Below are positions 18,622 to 27,590 of a DNA stretch of 54,582 nucleotides, piece after piece; positions within the stretch are counted from its first letter, which is position 1; every line of letters begins with the position of its first letter. The DNA lies in assembly GCF_000508185.1 (NCBI RefSeq), contig NZ_AYOY01000139.1, positions 1 to 54,582 on the forward strand. Direction: 5' to 3'. Source of the stretch: Sphingobium sp. C100 (GTDB lineage: Bacteria; Pseudomonadota; Alphaproteobacteria; Sphingomonadales; Sphingomonadaceae). The notes below the pieces were generated by a model that made no database searches, was not told the origin of the DNA, and saw only the letters and a list, made by a program, of their open reading frames with translations. The translations under genes and the position numbers were made by a program.

Positions 18622-19017
18622 ATGGCGCGCACCACCAGCCGGCCGCTCTCGCCGCATTTGACGATCTGGAAATGGGGGCCGCATATGGCCGTTTCCATCA
18701 TCCACCGCGTGACCGGCAACGGCCTCGCCACGGTCGGGGCGCTCGGCCTCCTCTGGTGGCTGATGGCCGCCGCCATCGGCTCGGACGCCTATGCCTTGTT
18801 CGTCAAGTGCGCCACGTCGCCGATCGGCTATCTCGTCATGATCGGCCTGTCCTGGTTCTTTTTCCAGCATCTCTGCTCGGGCCTGCGGCACTTCGTGCTC
18901 GACATCGGCGCCGGCTATGAGCTCAAGGCCAACAAAAGCTGGTCGATCGCGACCTTCATCGTGGCGCTGCTGCTGACCGGCTTCATGTGGCTCTACATCT
19001 TCGGAAAGGCGCTCTGA
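18622..19017 (+). CDS. sdhC: succinate dehydrogenase cytochrome b556 subunit
   Basis: 131 residues with three membrane helices (LATVGALGLLWWLMAAAIG, YLVMIGLSWFFFQHL and ATFIVALLLTGFMWLYIF). It anchors complex II and ligates heme b. Signatures are RPLSPHLTIWKWGPHM and SIIHRVTG near the N-terminus and HLCSGLRHFVLDIG with the heme histidines. The frame is open from 18508, but MARTTSRPLSPHL at 18622 is the natural start. The stop overlaps the sdhD start (TGATG). First gene of an sdhC-sdhD-sdhA operon. Confidence 0.94.
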   Translation: MARTTSRPLSPHLTIWKWGPHMAVSIIHRVTGNGLATVGALGLLWWLMAAAIGSDAYALFVKCATSPIGYLVMIGLSWFFFQHLCSGLRHFVLDIGAGYELKANKSWSIATFIVALLLTGFMWLYIFGKAL

Positions 19018-19406
19018 TGGGCACGGGTACTGGTATCGGTCGCGTCCGCGGCCTCGGCTCCGCAAAGCAAGGCGCGCATCACTGGCTGGCGCAGCGCTAC
19101 ACCGCCGTCGGCAATCTGCTGCTGGTTCTGTGGCTGCTTTTCAGCCTGCTGAGCCTGCCGGGCCTCGACTATGAAAGCGTGGTCAACTGGATCGCCAACC
19201 CGTTTGTCGCGGTGCCGATGATGCTGATGCTGGTCAGCATCTTCTATCATCTGCGGTTGGGGATGCAGACGATGTTGGAGGACTATGTGCATGACAAGGG
19301 CCTCAGCTTCTTCTCCGTCCTGCTGCTGAACTTCTACGCCATTGGCGGCGCGGCCGCCGGCATCTTCGCGATCGCCAAGATCGCCTTCACGGGGATCGTC
19401 AAGTAA
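19017..19406 (+). CDS. sdhD: succinate dehydrogenase membrane anchor subunit
   Basis: 129 residues starting [20 protein letters not shown]. Three membrane helices follow: [37 protein letters not shown] and [32 protein letters not shown] and [19 protein letters not shown] are the conserved quinone/heme-proximal segments of alphaproteobacterial SdhD. Stop and start overlap with sdhC before it and sdhA after it (TAATG), so the three genes are translationally coupled. Confidence 0.94.
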   Translation: MGTGTGIGRVRGLGSAKQGAHHWLAQRYTAVGNLLLVLWLLFSLLSLPGLDYESVVNWIANPFVAVPMMLMLVSIFYHLRLGMQTMLEDYVHDKGLSFFSVLLLNFYAIGGAAAGIFAIAKIAFTGIVK

Positions 19407-21208
19407 TGAGCGACGCCTACAAGATCATCGATCACACCTACGATACTGTCGTCGTGGGCGCTGGCGGTTCGGGCCTGCGCGCGACCATGGGCAGCGCCGA
19501 AGCGGGCCTCAAGACCGCCTGCATCACCAAGCTGTTCCCGACCCGGTCGCACACGGTCGCGGCGCAGGGCGGCATCGCCGCTTCGCTCGGCAACAACTCG
19601 CCCGACCACTGGACCTGGCACATGTACGACACCGTCAAGGGGTCGGACTGGCTGGGCGACCAGGATGCGATCGAATATATGGTGCGCGAAGCGCCTGCCG
19701 CCGTCATCGAGCTGGAACATGCCGGCGTGCCGTTCAGCCGTAACGAGAATGGGACGATCTATCAGCGTCCCTTCGGCGGCCATATGCAGAATATGGGCGC
19801 CGGCCCGCCGGTGCAGCGCACCTGCGCCGCCGCCGACCGCACCGGCCACGCCATGCTTCACGCGCTCTATCAGCAGAGCCTGAAATATGATGCGGACTTC
19901 TATATCGAATATTTCGCCATCGACCTCATCATGGAAAATGGCGAATGCCGCGGCGTCATCGCGCTCTGCATGGAAGACGGCTCGATCCATCGCTTCCGCA
20001 GCCATGCGGTCGTGCTGGCGACGGGCGGCTATGGCCGCGCCTATTTCTCCGCCACCTCGGCGCATAGCTGCACCGGCGACGGCGGCGGCATGGTGCTGCG
20101 CGCTGGCCTGCCGCTCCAGGATCTGGAGTTCGTGCAGTTCCACCCGACCGGCATCTACGGCGCGGGCGTGCTCATCACCGAAGGCGCACGCGGCGAGGGT
20201 GGTTATCTGACCAATTCCGAAGGCGAGCGCTTCATGGAGCGCTATGCCCCCTCGGCGAAGGATCTGGCGTCGCGCGACGTCGTGTCGCGTTCGATGGCGC
20301 TGGAAATGCGCGAAGGGCGCGGCGTTGGTCCCAACAAGGACCATATCTTCCTGCACCTCGACCATATCGATCCCAAGGTGCTGGCCGAGCGCCTGCCCGG
20401 CATCACCGAAAGCGGGAAGATCTTCGCGGGCGTCGACCTGACCCGCCAGCCGCTGCCCGTGACGCCGACCGTCCATTACAATATGGGCGGCATCCCCTGT
20501 AACTATCATGGCCAGGTGGTGACGAAGGTCGGCGACGATCCCGAAGTCGTGGTGCCCGGCCTCTATGCCGTCGGCGAAGCGGCCTGCGTTTCGGTCCATG
20601 GCGCCAACCGCCTCGGTTCCAACAGCCTGATCGACCTTGTCGTGTTCGGCCGCGCCACCGGCCTGCACCTCAAGGACAATCTGAAGCCCAATGGCAGCCA
20701 CAAGCCGCTGCCCGCCGATTCGGCCGATCTGGCGCTCGCCCGCCTCGACAAATATCGCAACGCCAAGGGCGGCTCGCCGACCGCGCAGATCCGTCTGGAA
20801 ATGCAGCACACGATGCAGAAGCACGCCGCCGTGTTCCGCGACAGCGCATTGCTGGCCGAAGGCGTCGAGAAAATGGCGCAGGTCAACAAGCGGCTTGAGG
20901 ATGTCTCCGTCTCCGACCGCTCGCTGATCTGGAACACCGACCTAATTGAGACGCTGGAACTGGACAATCTCATGTCCTCGGCCGTCTGCACTATGGTCAG
21001 CGCCGAAAATCGCAAGGAAAGCCGCGGCGCCCACGCGCATGAGGATTTCCCGAACCGCGACGACGCAAACTGGATGAAGCACACTGTCAGCTGGTTCGAC
21101 GGCTGGGGCGGCACGGGCGGCAAGGTCAGCCTCGATTACCGCCCGGTCCACGACTATACGCTCACCGACGACGCGGAATATATCCAGCCCAAGGCGCGGG
21201 TATATTAA
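19406..21208 (+). CDS. sdhA: succinate dehydrogenase flavoprotein subunit
   Basis: 600 residues, the catalytic FAD subunit that oxidises succinate to fumarate. The FAD-binding dinucleotide fold is [15 protein letters not shown], followed by [16 protein letters not shown] with the flavin-linking histidine, and [21 protein letters not shown]. Active-site residues lie in [16 protein letters not shown] and the arginine in [11 protein letters not shown]. The C-terminal [14 protein letters not shown] and WMKHTVSWF complete the family pattern. A strong terminator at 21346 ends the transcript and no sdhB follows, which is unusual because sdhB normally completes the operon. Confidence 0.97.
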   Translation: MSDAYKIIDHTYDTVVVGAGGSGLRATMGSAEAGLKTACITKLFPTRSHTVAAQGGIAASLGNNSPDHWTWHMYDTVKGSDWLGDQDAIEYMVREAPAAVIELEHAGVPFSRNENGTIYQRPFGGHMQNMGAGPPVQRTCAAADRTGHAMLHALYQQSLKYDADFYIEYFAIDLIMENGECRGVIALCMEDGSIHRFRSHAVVLATGGYGRAYFSATSAHSCTGDGGGMVLRAGLPLQDLEFVQFHPTGIYGAGVLITEGARGEGGYLTNSEGERFMERYAPSAKDLASRDVVSRSMALEMREGRGVGPNKDHIFLHLDHIDPKVLAERLPGITESGKIFAGVDLTRQPLPVTPTVHYNMGGIPCNYHGQVVTKVGDDPEVVVPGLYAVGEAACVSVHGANRLGSNSLIDLVVFGRATGLHLKDNLKPNGSHKPLPADSADLALARLDKYRNAKGGSPTAQIRLEMQHTMQKHAAVFRDSALLAEGVEKMAQVNKRLEDVSVSDRSLIWNTDLIETLELDNLMSSAVCTMVSAENRKESRGAHAHEDFPNRDDANWMKHTVSWFDGWGGTGGKVSLDYRPVHDYTLTDDAEYIQPKARVY

Positions 21209-21345
21209 GCGAAATATTGTTCTGGAATCACTTCAGTTATGGCACAGAACCCAATATTTTCTGAGTGCCTTGATCGTCTCAATATGGGTGACGATCATTT
21301 TCGCAGGTGAAGTTTGATTCTCGATCATCTGTTGGGGATTTAGGA

Positions 21346-21373
21346 AGGGCGGGCCGAAAGGTCCGCCCTCTTT
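21346..21373 (+). terminator. rho-independent terminator of the sdhCDA operon
   Basis: Ten-pair stem AGGGCGGGCC (21346-21355) with GGTCCGCCCT (21360-21369), one G-T pair, and a GAAA tetraloop, then CTTTC. It lies between sdhA and the convergent parE gene and shows that the sdh transcript ends without sdhB. Confidence 0.85.
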
Positions 21374-21375
21374 CA

Positions 21376-21669
21376 TTACAATTTTGGCGAGTGGTCCGCG
21401 CGTTGATGCAGGATGCGGACTATTTCGATCCCAGTCCCGCGATGGCGATAATATAAATTGTGACTTTCCACGCGAAACTTGCGGTATCCGCTGCGAACAT
21501 CGTTGATTGGACTACCAATGCCGGGAAAAGCAGCGATCCGATCGATTGCATCGGCAATCGCAAGCAGATAGGCCTTGGCTTGCGACGCGCCCCACTCCGC
21601 TTCGGTATAAGTCGAAATTTCAGCCAGATCGCGCTCTGCAGCAGTGGCGAAACTGACGGCAACGGTCAC
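21376..21669 (-). CDS. ParE/RelE-superfamily toxin
   Basis: 97 residues of the ParE branch of the RelE/ParE toxins: FATAAERDLAEISTYTEAEWG, AKAYLLAIADAIDRIAAFPGIG, then YRKFRVESHNLYYRHRGTGIEIVRILHQRAD. The final motif RILHQR.D is typical of ParE. ParE proteins poison DNA gyrase; some relatives act on ribosomes. The gene overlaps the parD stop by 4 bp (ATGA), and the pair has its own operator. It is inserted between sdhA and a small metallopeptidase-like gene. Confidence 0.9.
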   Translation of the reverse strand: MTVAVSFATAAERDLAEISTYTEAEWGASQAKAYLLAIADAIDRIAAFPGIGSPINDVRSGYRKFRVESHNLYYRHRGTGIEIVRILHQRADHSPKL

Positions 21670-21905
21670 GCGTCAGGAAACCGGCGATCAATCCATGCGC
21701 GTGTGTCAAAATCAGGAAGAACGCCGCTTTCTTCGCCCTCGATCAGCGCCGCCCGCAGGCTTTCCAGTTTCTCCTCCTCCATTTCCAGCAGCCGCAAGCC
21801 TGCACGGACGACCTCGCTGGTCGATCCGAACCGGCCCTCGGCCACCTTGCGCTCGGCGAAGGCCCGGAAATGGTCGCTCAGTGCGACAGAAGTGGATTTG
21901 CTCAT
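21666..21905 (-). CDS. ParD-type antitoxin
   Basis: 79 residues. The N-terminal ribbon-helix-helix is TSVALSDHFRAFAERKVAEG, then RFGSTSEVVRAGLRLLEMEE, the classic ParD pattern. The C-terminus (LESLRAALIEGEESGVLPDF) binds and neutralises the toxin. It is first in the operon and precedes parE. A perfect 19-bp dyad is placed 9-27 bp before its start, so autoregulation by the ParD(-ParE) complex is likely. Confidence 0.92.
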   Translation of the reverse strand: MSKSTSVALSDHFRAFAERKVAEGRFGSTSEVVRAGLRLLEMEEEKLESLRAALIEGEESGVLPDFDTRAWIDRRFPDA

Positions 21906-21913
21906 GACGGCAT

Positions 21914-21932
21914 ATTACCCGATTTGGGTAAT
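21914..21932. promoter_or_regulatory. parDE operator dyad
   Basis: The palindrome ATTACCC-GATTT-GGGTAAT (7-bp perfect arms, 5-bp spacer) lies just upstream of the parD start at 21905. Position and symmetry fit an RHH antitoxin operator; no binding data exist here. Confidence 0.7.
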
Positions 21933-21936
21933 CGCT

Positions 21937-22395
21937 TCAACCAAAGGGCAGCAGCCCCTCATACACCTCCAGCCCCGGCTTACCCTCAATCCGGCGCCCG
22001 CGCCGCAGATAGAAAGCGTGCTTCACAATCTCCGCCTGCTGCTCGATGCCATAGCGATCGAACGGCTTGCCCGGCACGATGTCATAGCCATAGCGGCAAA
22101 AGGGGTGGCGCATCAGCGGCAGCCAATATTTGCCCGACCGCTGCGCCTGCCACACATGCGTCATTTCATGAATAAAATGGCCCTGATGCTCCATCGGCGT
22201 GTCGCAGAAATCGGCGCAGAACATACCGCCTTCCGGGTGAAACCACAGGTCGCCGTCCGGCGCCATGGTCACGCCTTTGGGCTGGAGCAGCCACCATTTG
22301 CGATTATGCGCCCGGACATGCCTGTAATCGATCGCCGGCCCGAACATGGATCGGGCAAGCGCGATCTCGCCCGGCGTCAGGCTGCGGCTGGTCAA
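21937..22395 (-). CDS. HExxH-containing protein (vgr-related, putative zinc peptidase)
   Basis: 152 residues with FIHEMTHVWQAQRSGKYW, an HExxH zinc motif, preceded by FHPEGGMFCADFCDTPMEHQG. The remaining sequence (GPAIDYRHVRAHNRKW, YGIEQQAEIVKHAFYL with a further histidine and glutamate) fits a small zinc-dependent peptidase-like fold; similar sphingomonad proteins are named vgr-related. No signal peptide. It overlaps the PCu(A)C gene by 4 bp, upstream on the same strand. The parD operator begins 9 bp after the parD start and lies just beyond this gene's stop. Substrate unknown. Confidence 0.7.
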   Translation of the reverse strand: MTSRSLTPGEIALARSMFGPAIDYRHVRAHNRKWWLLQPKGVTMAPDGDLWFHPEGGMFCADFCDTPMEHQGHFIHEMTHVWQAQRSGKYWLPLMRHPFCRYGYDIVPGKPFDRYGIEQQAEIVKHAFYLRRGRRIEGKPGLEVYEGLLPFG

Positions 22396-22865
22396 TGGGC
22401 GCCGTTATCCGCGGCATGAGGCGCCGGCGCGGCGCCACCCTCGGGCTTGCGGATCACGGCATCGACCAGCAACCGGTCGCCATTGGCGAGCAGGAAGGTC
22501 AATTGCATCTTGCCGCGATTGATCGCCGTGTCGTTGACGCCCCACAGCATCAGATGCTTGCCGCCCGGCGCGAAGGCGACGGTGCCCTTGGCCGGGATGT
22601 CGACGCTGTCGATCGGCTGCATCGTCATCATACCGTCCTTTTCGACGCTTTCGTGCATCTCCACCTTCAGCGCATAGTCAGTCAGCACGCCGCGCAATTG
22701 CGTGCCTGCGTCGCCGCCATGGGCGACGAAATAACCGGCCGAGGGCGTATCCTTGTTGGGCGACAGGCGCACCCAGGCCTGATCGATATAGGTCGGCGCG
22801 GGGTCGCCGCAGGCCGCTAGGGCCAACGGCGCGGCAAGAACTGCAAGGAGGAAGGGCGCGCGCAT
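22392..22865 (-). CDS. PCu(A)C-type periplasmic copper chaperone
   Basis: About 157 residues from MRAPFLLAVLAAPLALAACG, a lipoprotein signal with lipobox LAAC. The copper site is visible in VEMHESVEKDGMMTMQPID and GGKHLMLWGV, the H(M)x10M-x21-HxM arrangement of PCu(A)C. These proteins deliver copper to the CuA centre of cytochrome oxidase. A GGAG is seven bases before the ATG at 22865; an ATG four codons earlier (22877) is also possible. Its C-terminal tail is Pro/Ala/His-rich (APAPHAADNGAH). It is divergent from dnaK. Confidence 0.88.
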   Translation of the reverse strand: MRAPFLLAVLAAPLALAACGDPAPTYIDQAWVRLSPNKDTPSAGYFVAHGGDAGTQLRGVLTDYALKVEMHESVEKDGMMTMQPIDSVDIPAKGTVAFAPGGKHLMLWGVNDTAINRGKMQLTFLLANGDRLLVDAVIRKPEGGAAPAPHAADNGAH

Positions 22866-22922
22866 GACAAGCTCCATGACTGTCTCGTTTCCGGTCGATG
22901 ACCTAGGTAATCGCCCCAACGC

Positions 22923-22950
22923 CTTGTGCCAAGCGAAAGCACCATTATAT
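22923..22950 (+). promoter_or_regulatory. possible heat-shock (sigma-32) promoter of dnaK
   Basis: CTTGTGC (22923-22929), a 12-bp spacer and CCATTATAT (22942-22950) resemble the RpoH consensus CTTGAAA / CCCATNT. It lies about 90 bp before the dnaK start. No CIRCE dyad is present, so sigma-32 control is the more likely regulation. Confidence 0.4.
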
Positions 22951-23039
22951 CCCCCATGCAAACCGGCCTTGCCTTGGCGCTTTCGTGAGGTATGGGGCCT
23001 TCAACCGCTGAATATGATTTGGGGTTAAAAGAGGAAGAA

Positions 23040-24938
23040 ATGGCAAAAGTTATTGGTATTGACCTGGGCACCACCAACAGCTGCATCGCTGTAATGGACG
23101 GCGGCAAGCCCAAGGTCATCGAAAATGCGGAAGGGGCGCGGACCACGCCTTCCATCGTCGCCTTCGCCAAGGATGGCGAGCGTCTGATCGGTCAGCCGGC
23201 CAAGCGCCAGGCGGTCACCAACCCGGACAATACGATTTTCGCGGTGAAGCGCCTGATCGGCCGCCGCTTCGACGATCCCATGACCAAGAAGGACATGGAA
23301 CTTGTTCCCTATGACATCGCCAAGGGTCCGAACGGCGACGCCTGGGTCAAGGCGGGCGGCGAGGATTACAGCCCGTCGCAGATTTCGGCCTTCATCCTTC
23401 AGAAGATGAAGGAAACCGCAGAGAGTTATCTCGGCGAAACCGTGACGCAGGCGGTCATCACCGTTCCGGCCTATTTCAACGACGCCCAGCGTCAGGCGAC
23501 CAAGGACGCCGGCCAGATTGCGGGCCTGGAAGTGCTGCGCATCATCAACGAGCCGACCGCGGCCGCCCTTGCTTATGGGCTGGACAAGCAGGACGGCAAG
23601 ACGATCGCGGTTTATGACCTTGGCGGCGGCACCTTCGACATCTCCATCCTGGAGATTGGCGATGGCGTGTTCGAAGTGAAATCGACCAACGGCGACACCT
23701 TCCTGGGCGGCGAGGATTTCGACGCGAAGGTGGTGGAATATCTGGCGGCCGACTTCCAGAAGGCGGAAGGCATCGACCTCACCAAGGACAAGCTGGCGCT
23801 TCAGCGGCTGAAGGAAGCCGCCGAAAAGGCGAAGATCGAACTGTCCTCGGCGCAGACCACCGAAGTCAACCTGCCCTTCATCACCGCCGACCAAAATGGT
23901 CCCAAGCATCTGGTGAAGACCGTGACCCGTTCCGATCTGGAGCGTCTGGTTGCCGACCTCATCAAGCGCACGATGGAACCCTGCAAGAAGGCCATGGCCG
24001 ACGCGGGCGTCTCGGCGAGCGACATCAGCGAAGTGGTGCTGGTCGGCGGCATGACGCGGATGCCCAAGGTGCGCGAGGCCGTGAAGGAATTTTTCGGCAA
24101 GGAACCGCATACCGGCGTGAACCCGGACGAAGTCGTCGCCATGGGTGCGGCGATCCAGGCTGGCGTGCTCCAGGGCGACGTCAAGGACGTGCTGCTGCTC
24201 GACGTCACGCCGCTGAGCCTGGGCATCGAAACGCTGGGCGGCGTGTTCACGCGCATGATCGACCGTAACACCACCATCCCCGCCAAGAAGTCGCAGGTCT
24301 ATTCGACCGCCGACGACAATCAGCAGGCGGTCACGATTCGCGTGTTCCAGGGCGAGCGCGAAATGGCGGCTGACAACAAGATCCTCGGCCAGTTCGACCT
24401 GGTCGGCATCCCGCCCGCCCCGCGGGGCGTGCCGCAGATCGAAGTCACGTTCGACATCGACGCCAACGGTCTGGTCAACGTGTCCGCCAAGGACAAGGGC
24501 ACCGGCAAGGAACAGCAGATCCGCATCCAGGCGTCGGGCGGTCTCAGCGACTCCGACATCGACCAGATGGTCAAGGATGCCGAACGCTTCGCCGAAGAGG
24601 ACAAGAAGCGCCGCGAGGCGGCCGAGGCGAAGAACAACGCGGAAAGCCTGGTCCACACCACCGAGGCGCAACTGGCCGAACATGGCGACAAGGTCGATGC
24701 GGGCCTGAAGGGCGAAATCGAAACCGCCATCGCCGCGACCAAGAGCGCGATCGAGGCTGGCGACGCCGAAGCCATGCAGACCAAGGCGCAGGAACTCGCG
24801 ACCGTCGCGATGAAGCTGGGCCAGGCGATCTATGAGAAGGAGCAGGCGGCAGCGGCTGCTCCGGGCGCTGATGCGCCCAAGGCCGACGACGATGTCGTCG
24901 ATGCCGAATTCTCCGAAGTGGACGACAACAAGGCGTAA
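23040..24938 (+). CDS. dnaK: molecular chaperone DnaK (Hsp70)
   Basis: 632 residues from [27 protein letters not shown] just upstream gives the start, while the open frame reaches back 16 codons. Hsp70 signatures are [36 protein letters not shown] and [20 protein letters not shown]. The substrate domain begins at [18 protein letters not shown]. The lid and tail end in [17 protein letters not shown]. It works with DnaJ and GrpE in refolding client proteins. dnaJ follows 66 bp later behind a hairpin. Confidence 0.98.
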   Translation: MAKVIGIDLGTTNSCIAVMDGGKPKVIENAEGARTTPSIVAFAKDGERLIGQPAKRQAVTNPDNTIFAVKRLIGRRFDDPMTKKDMELVPYDIAKGPNGDAWVKAGGEDYSPSQISAFILQKMKETAESYLGETVTQAVITVPAYFNDAQRQATKDAGQIAGLEVLRIINEPTAAALAYGLDKQDGKTIAVYDLGGGTFDISILEIGDGVFEVKSTNGDTFLGGEDFDAKVVEYLAADFQKAEGIDLTKDKLALQRLKEAAEKAKIELSSAQTTEVNLPFITADQNGPKHLVKTVTRSDLERLVADLIKRTMEPCKKAMADAGVSASDISEVVLVGGMTRMPKVREAVKEFFGKEPHTGVNPDEVVAMGAAIQAGVLQGDVKDVLLLDVTPLSLGIETLGGVFTRMIDRNTTIPAKKSQVYSTADDNQQAVTIRVFQGEREMAADNKILGQFDLVGIPPAPRGVPQIEVTFDIDANGLVNVSAKDKGTGKEQQIRIQASGGLSDSDIDQMVKDAERFAEEDKKRREAAEAKNNAESLVHTTEAQLAEHGDKVDAGLKGEIETAIAATKSAIEAGDAEAMQTKAQELATVAMKLGQAIYEKEQAAAAAPGADAPKADDDVVDAEFSEVDDNKA

Positions 24939-24950
24939 GCTGATGCGCGC

Positions 24951-24986
24951 CCACCGTCATTCCGGCGCGGCCATGAATGACGGTGG
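24951..24986 (+). terminator. hairpin between dnaK and dnaJ
   Basis: A perfect 12-bp stem, CCACCGTCATTC (24951-24962) and GAATGACGGTGG (24975-24986), with a 12-base loop and no T run. It probably attenuates or protects the dnaK transcript so that dnaJ is made at a lower level. Confidence 0.65.
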
Positions 24987-25004
24987 GATGCCGTCGGGGG
25001 CAAT

Positions 25005-26141
25005 ATGACTACCGAAATCGACTATTATTCGCTGCTCGAAATCGATCGCACGGCGGACGGGGCGGCCATCAAGAGCGCCTATCGCAAGCTCGCGATGAAA
25101 TATCACCCGGACCGGACCGGCGGCTGTTCCGACAGCGAGGCCAAGTTCAAGGCCGTGTCGCAAGCCTATGAGTGCCTGAAAGACCCGCAGAAGCGCGCGG
25201 CCTATGACCGTTTCGGCCATGCCGCTTACACCCAGCACCAAAATGGCGGCGGCGGTGGCGGCGGCTTTCAGGGTGGGGCGGGCGGCTTTTCCGATCTGGG
25301 CGATATTTTCGAGACGATCTTTGGCCAGGCCGGTTTCGGCGGCGCTGGACGCCAGCAGCAGCGCCGCGGCGCGGACCTGCGCTACGACCTCGAAATCACG
25401 CTGGACGAAGCCTATCATGGCAAGCAGACCGAGATTGAGATCGAGGTTTCGGCCGCGTGCGACAGTTGCGACGGGTCCGGCGCGGAGCCGGGCACGGGCG
25501 TCAAAAGCTGCGCCACCTGCGGCGGCCATGGTCAGGTCCGGGCGCAGCAGGGCTTTTTCGTGGTCGAACGCACGTGCCCGTCCTGCCATGGCGCTGGCCA
25601 GGTGATCGAACGCCCCTGTCGCGCCTGCCGGGGCGAGGGGCGGGTGGACAAACCCAAATCGCTGTCGGTCAATATTCCCGCCGGCGTGGACGAAGGCACC
25701 CGCATCCGCCTTTCGGGCGAGGGCGAGGCTGGCGCGCGTGGTGCGCCAGCGGGCGATCTCTACATCTTCCTGCATGTGAAGCGCCATTCGCTGTTCGAAC
25801 GGGATGGCACGACCCTGTTCTGCCGCGCGCCGGTCAGCTTCACGACGGCGGCGCTCGGCGGGAGTATCGAAGTGCCGGGCCTCGACGGCAGCCGGCACGA
25901 GATCAAGATTCCCGTCGGCATCCAGTCCGGCAAGCAGATCCGCCAGCGCGGCGCGGGTATGCCGGTGCTGAACGGGCGCGGGCAGGGCGATCTCGTCATC
26001 CAGGTCGATGTCGAAACGCCGACCCGCCTCTCCGCTCGGCAGAAGGAATTGCTCGAAGCCTTTCGCGAGACCGAAACCGGCGAGGAGTGCCCGCAAACGA
26101 CGGGCTTCTTCTCAAAGCTCAAGGAATTATGGGGGGAGTGA
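25005..26141 (+). CDS. dnaJ: chaperone DnaJ (Hsp40)
   Basis: 378 residues. The J domain is IDYYSLLEIDRTADG with KLAMKYHPDRTGG (HPD). A Gly/Phe region is NGGGGGGGFQGGAGGF. Four zinc-finger CxxCxGxG motifs follow: CDSCDGSG, CATCGGHG, CPSCHGAG and CRACRGEG. The C-terminal client-binding domain contains VNIPAGVDEGTRIRLSGEGE. DnaJ stimulates the DnaK ATPase and delivers clients. It is convergent with the permease gene, leaving a 45-bp gap. Confidence 0.97.
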   Translation: MTTEIDYYSLLEIDRTADGAAIKSAYRKLAMKYHPDRTGGCSDSEAKFKAVSQAYECLKDPQKRAAYDRFGHAAYTQHQNGGGGGGGFQGGAGGFSDLGDIFETIFGQAGFGGAGRQQQRRGADLRYDLEITLDEAYHGKQTEIEIEVSAACDSCDGSGAEPGTGVKSCATCGGHGQVRAQQGFFVVERTCPSCHGAGQVIERPCRACRGEGRVDKPKSLSVNIPAGVDEGTRIRLSGEGEAGARGAPAGDLYIFLHVKRHSLFERDGTTLFCRAPVSFTTAALGGSIEVPGLDGSRHEIKIPVGIQSGKQIRQRGAGMPVLNGRGQGDLVIQVDVETPTRLSARQKELLEAFRETETGEECPQTTGFFSKLKELWGE

Positions 26142-26186
26142 CCTTTCCTCCTTCGGCCTTGCGAGCGTAGCCAAGCAAGGACGGGA

Positions 26187-27476
26187 TCATAGGCGTCCCC
26201 GCCGCGCCCACCAGTAGAAGGGCAGGCCCGCGGCCATCAGCAGGAGGCTGGAGCCGCTCGCTACCAGGCCTGCGCCCCACAGCGTCCAAAGCGCATAGCC
26301 GAGGCCGATGATCGCGGCCGGCGCCGCCAGCCGGAAACGCAGGCTCGCCAGCGCGAAGCCGACATAGAGCCACAGCGTCGCCGATGTCGCCAACAGCGCC
26401 ATCGCCGTGAACAGTGCCACCAGTCCCTCAAGGCTGTTGGCGACCAGCAACAGGCTCGCCAGCATGGTGGACAGGATCAGGCCGCGCCGCGGCGTCCCCC
26501 TGGCGTCCGTGCCTGCCAGCCAGCGGGGCAGTTCGCCCCCGCGCGCCATCGCCAGCGGCACTTCGCCCTGCAATAGCGTCCAGCCGTTCAGCGCGCCGAG
26601 GCAGCTGACCACCACGAAGATGGCGACGAAGCCAGCCGGGCCGGCCGACCAATAATGGCTGACGAACGCGCCGAAGGGTGATCCCGTCTGGGTTTCGGCC
26701 GCTGGCAGAGTCAGGGCGATGCCGGAACAGACGAACAGATAGATGAAGCCCGTCGCCGCCGTGCCGATCAAGGTCGCGCGGGGGATGGTGCGCGCCGGAT
26801 CGCGCACCTTGTCGGCCGCGACAGAGGCGGATTCGAACCCCAGCAACGCCCATAAGGTCAAGGCCGCCGACGCGGTGATGCCCGCGCCGGTCAGGCCCTG
26901 CGCCGGGAAGGGGGCGACCTCCGCCTCGCCGTTGCCGACGATCAATACCAGCAGGACCAGCACGACGATGATCGGGATCAGCTTGATGATTGTCGTGCCG
27001 ATCTGCGTCAGGCCGGCCGCGCGCGCGCCGATCAGGTTGATGCCCGTCATCATCCACAAAAAGGCGACGGAACAGAGCGCACCCACCCCCGGTCGGGCCA
27101 GCATTGGCACGATGCTGCTCAGGTTTGCGGTCGCCGCCACCGCGATGGTGACATTGGTGATGATGATCGAGATCCAGTAGATCCAGCCGATCGCGAAGCC
27201 CGCCAGCGGTCCATAGGCGCGCGCGACCATTTGCGACGCGCTGACGTCAGGCATGGCCACGGTCAGCCGCGCGATGACGAAGGCGAGCACCAGCGACCCG
27301 GCGATGGTGAACACCCATCCCGCCACCGCGTCCCAGCCGAACGGGGCAAGGCTGGCCGGGAGCAGGAATACGCCCGATCCGATCATGTTGCCCATGACCA
27401 GTGCGACGCAGGCGGCCAGGCCCAGCGTCCGGGAAGAACGGGGACTCGCGCCCGCGGCAATCGGCTCATTGCTCAT
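26187..27476 (-). CDS. APC-superfamily amino-acid permease
   Basis: 429 residues with about 12 membrane helices. The first, LGLAACVALVMGNMIGSGVF, contains the GNMIGSGVF glycine motif of the amino acid-polyamine-organocation family. SVAADKVRDPARTIPRATLI is the conserved loop after helix 6 and ALTLWALLGFESAS the substrate helix. It imports or exchanges an amino acid across the inner membrane; residues do not settle which one. It is the last ordinary chromosomal gene before the accessory region, which begins less than 120 bp upstream of its start. Confidence 0.9.
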   Translation of the reverse strand: MSNEPIAAGASPRSSRTLGLAACVALVMGNMIGSGVFLLPASLAPFGWDAVAGWVFTIAGSLVLAFVIARLTVAMPDVSASQMVARAYGPLAGFAIGWIYWISIIITNVTIAVAATANLSSIVPMLARPGVGALCSVAFLWMMTGINLIGARAAGLTQIGTTIIKLIPIIVVLVLLVLIVGNGEAEVAPFPAQGLTGAGITASAALTLWALLGFESASVAADKVRDPARTIPRATLIGTAATGFIYLFVCSGIALTLPAAETQTGSPFGAFVSHYWSAGPAGFVAIFVVVSCLGALNGWTLLQGEVPLAMARGGELPRWLAGTDARGTPRRGLILSTMLASLLLVANSLEGLVALFTAMALLATSATLWLYVGFALASLRFRLAAPAAIIGLGYALWTLWGAGLVASGSSLLLMAAGLPFYWWARRGRL

Positions 27477-27590
27477 CCCTCAACGCCTAATGGCGCATCG
27501 GCTCGATTGCTAGGCGGCATGGACAGATTCGGGAGGTCTGGAAACGAGCGGAGACGGGCTGTCGAGCGGGGTGCGCCGTCACCACTGCCG

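Noticed and set aside
23025..24683. 552-residue minus-strand open frame within dnaK
   Set aside because: It is the antisense shadow of a clear Hsp70 gene.
27477..27590. tRNA or attachment-site duplication at the edge of the accessory region
   Set aside because: I could not find a tRNA-like sequence or a direct repeat with another part of the window.
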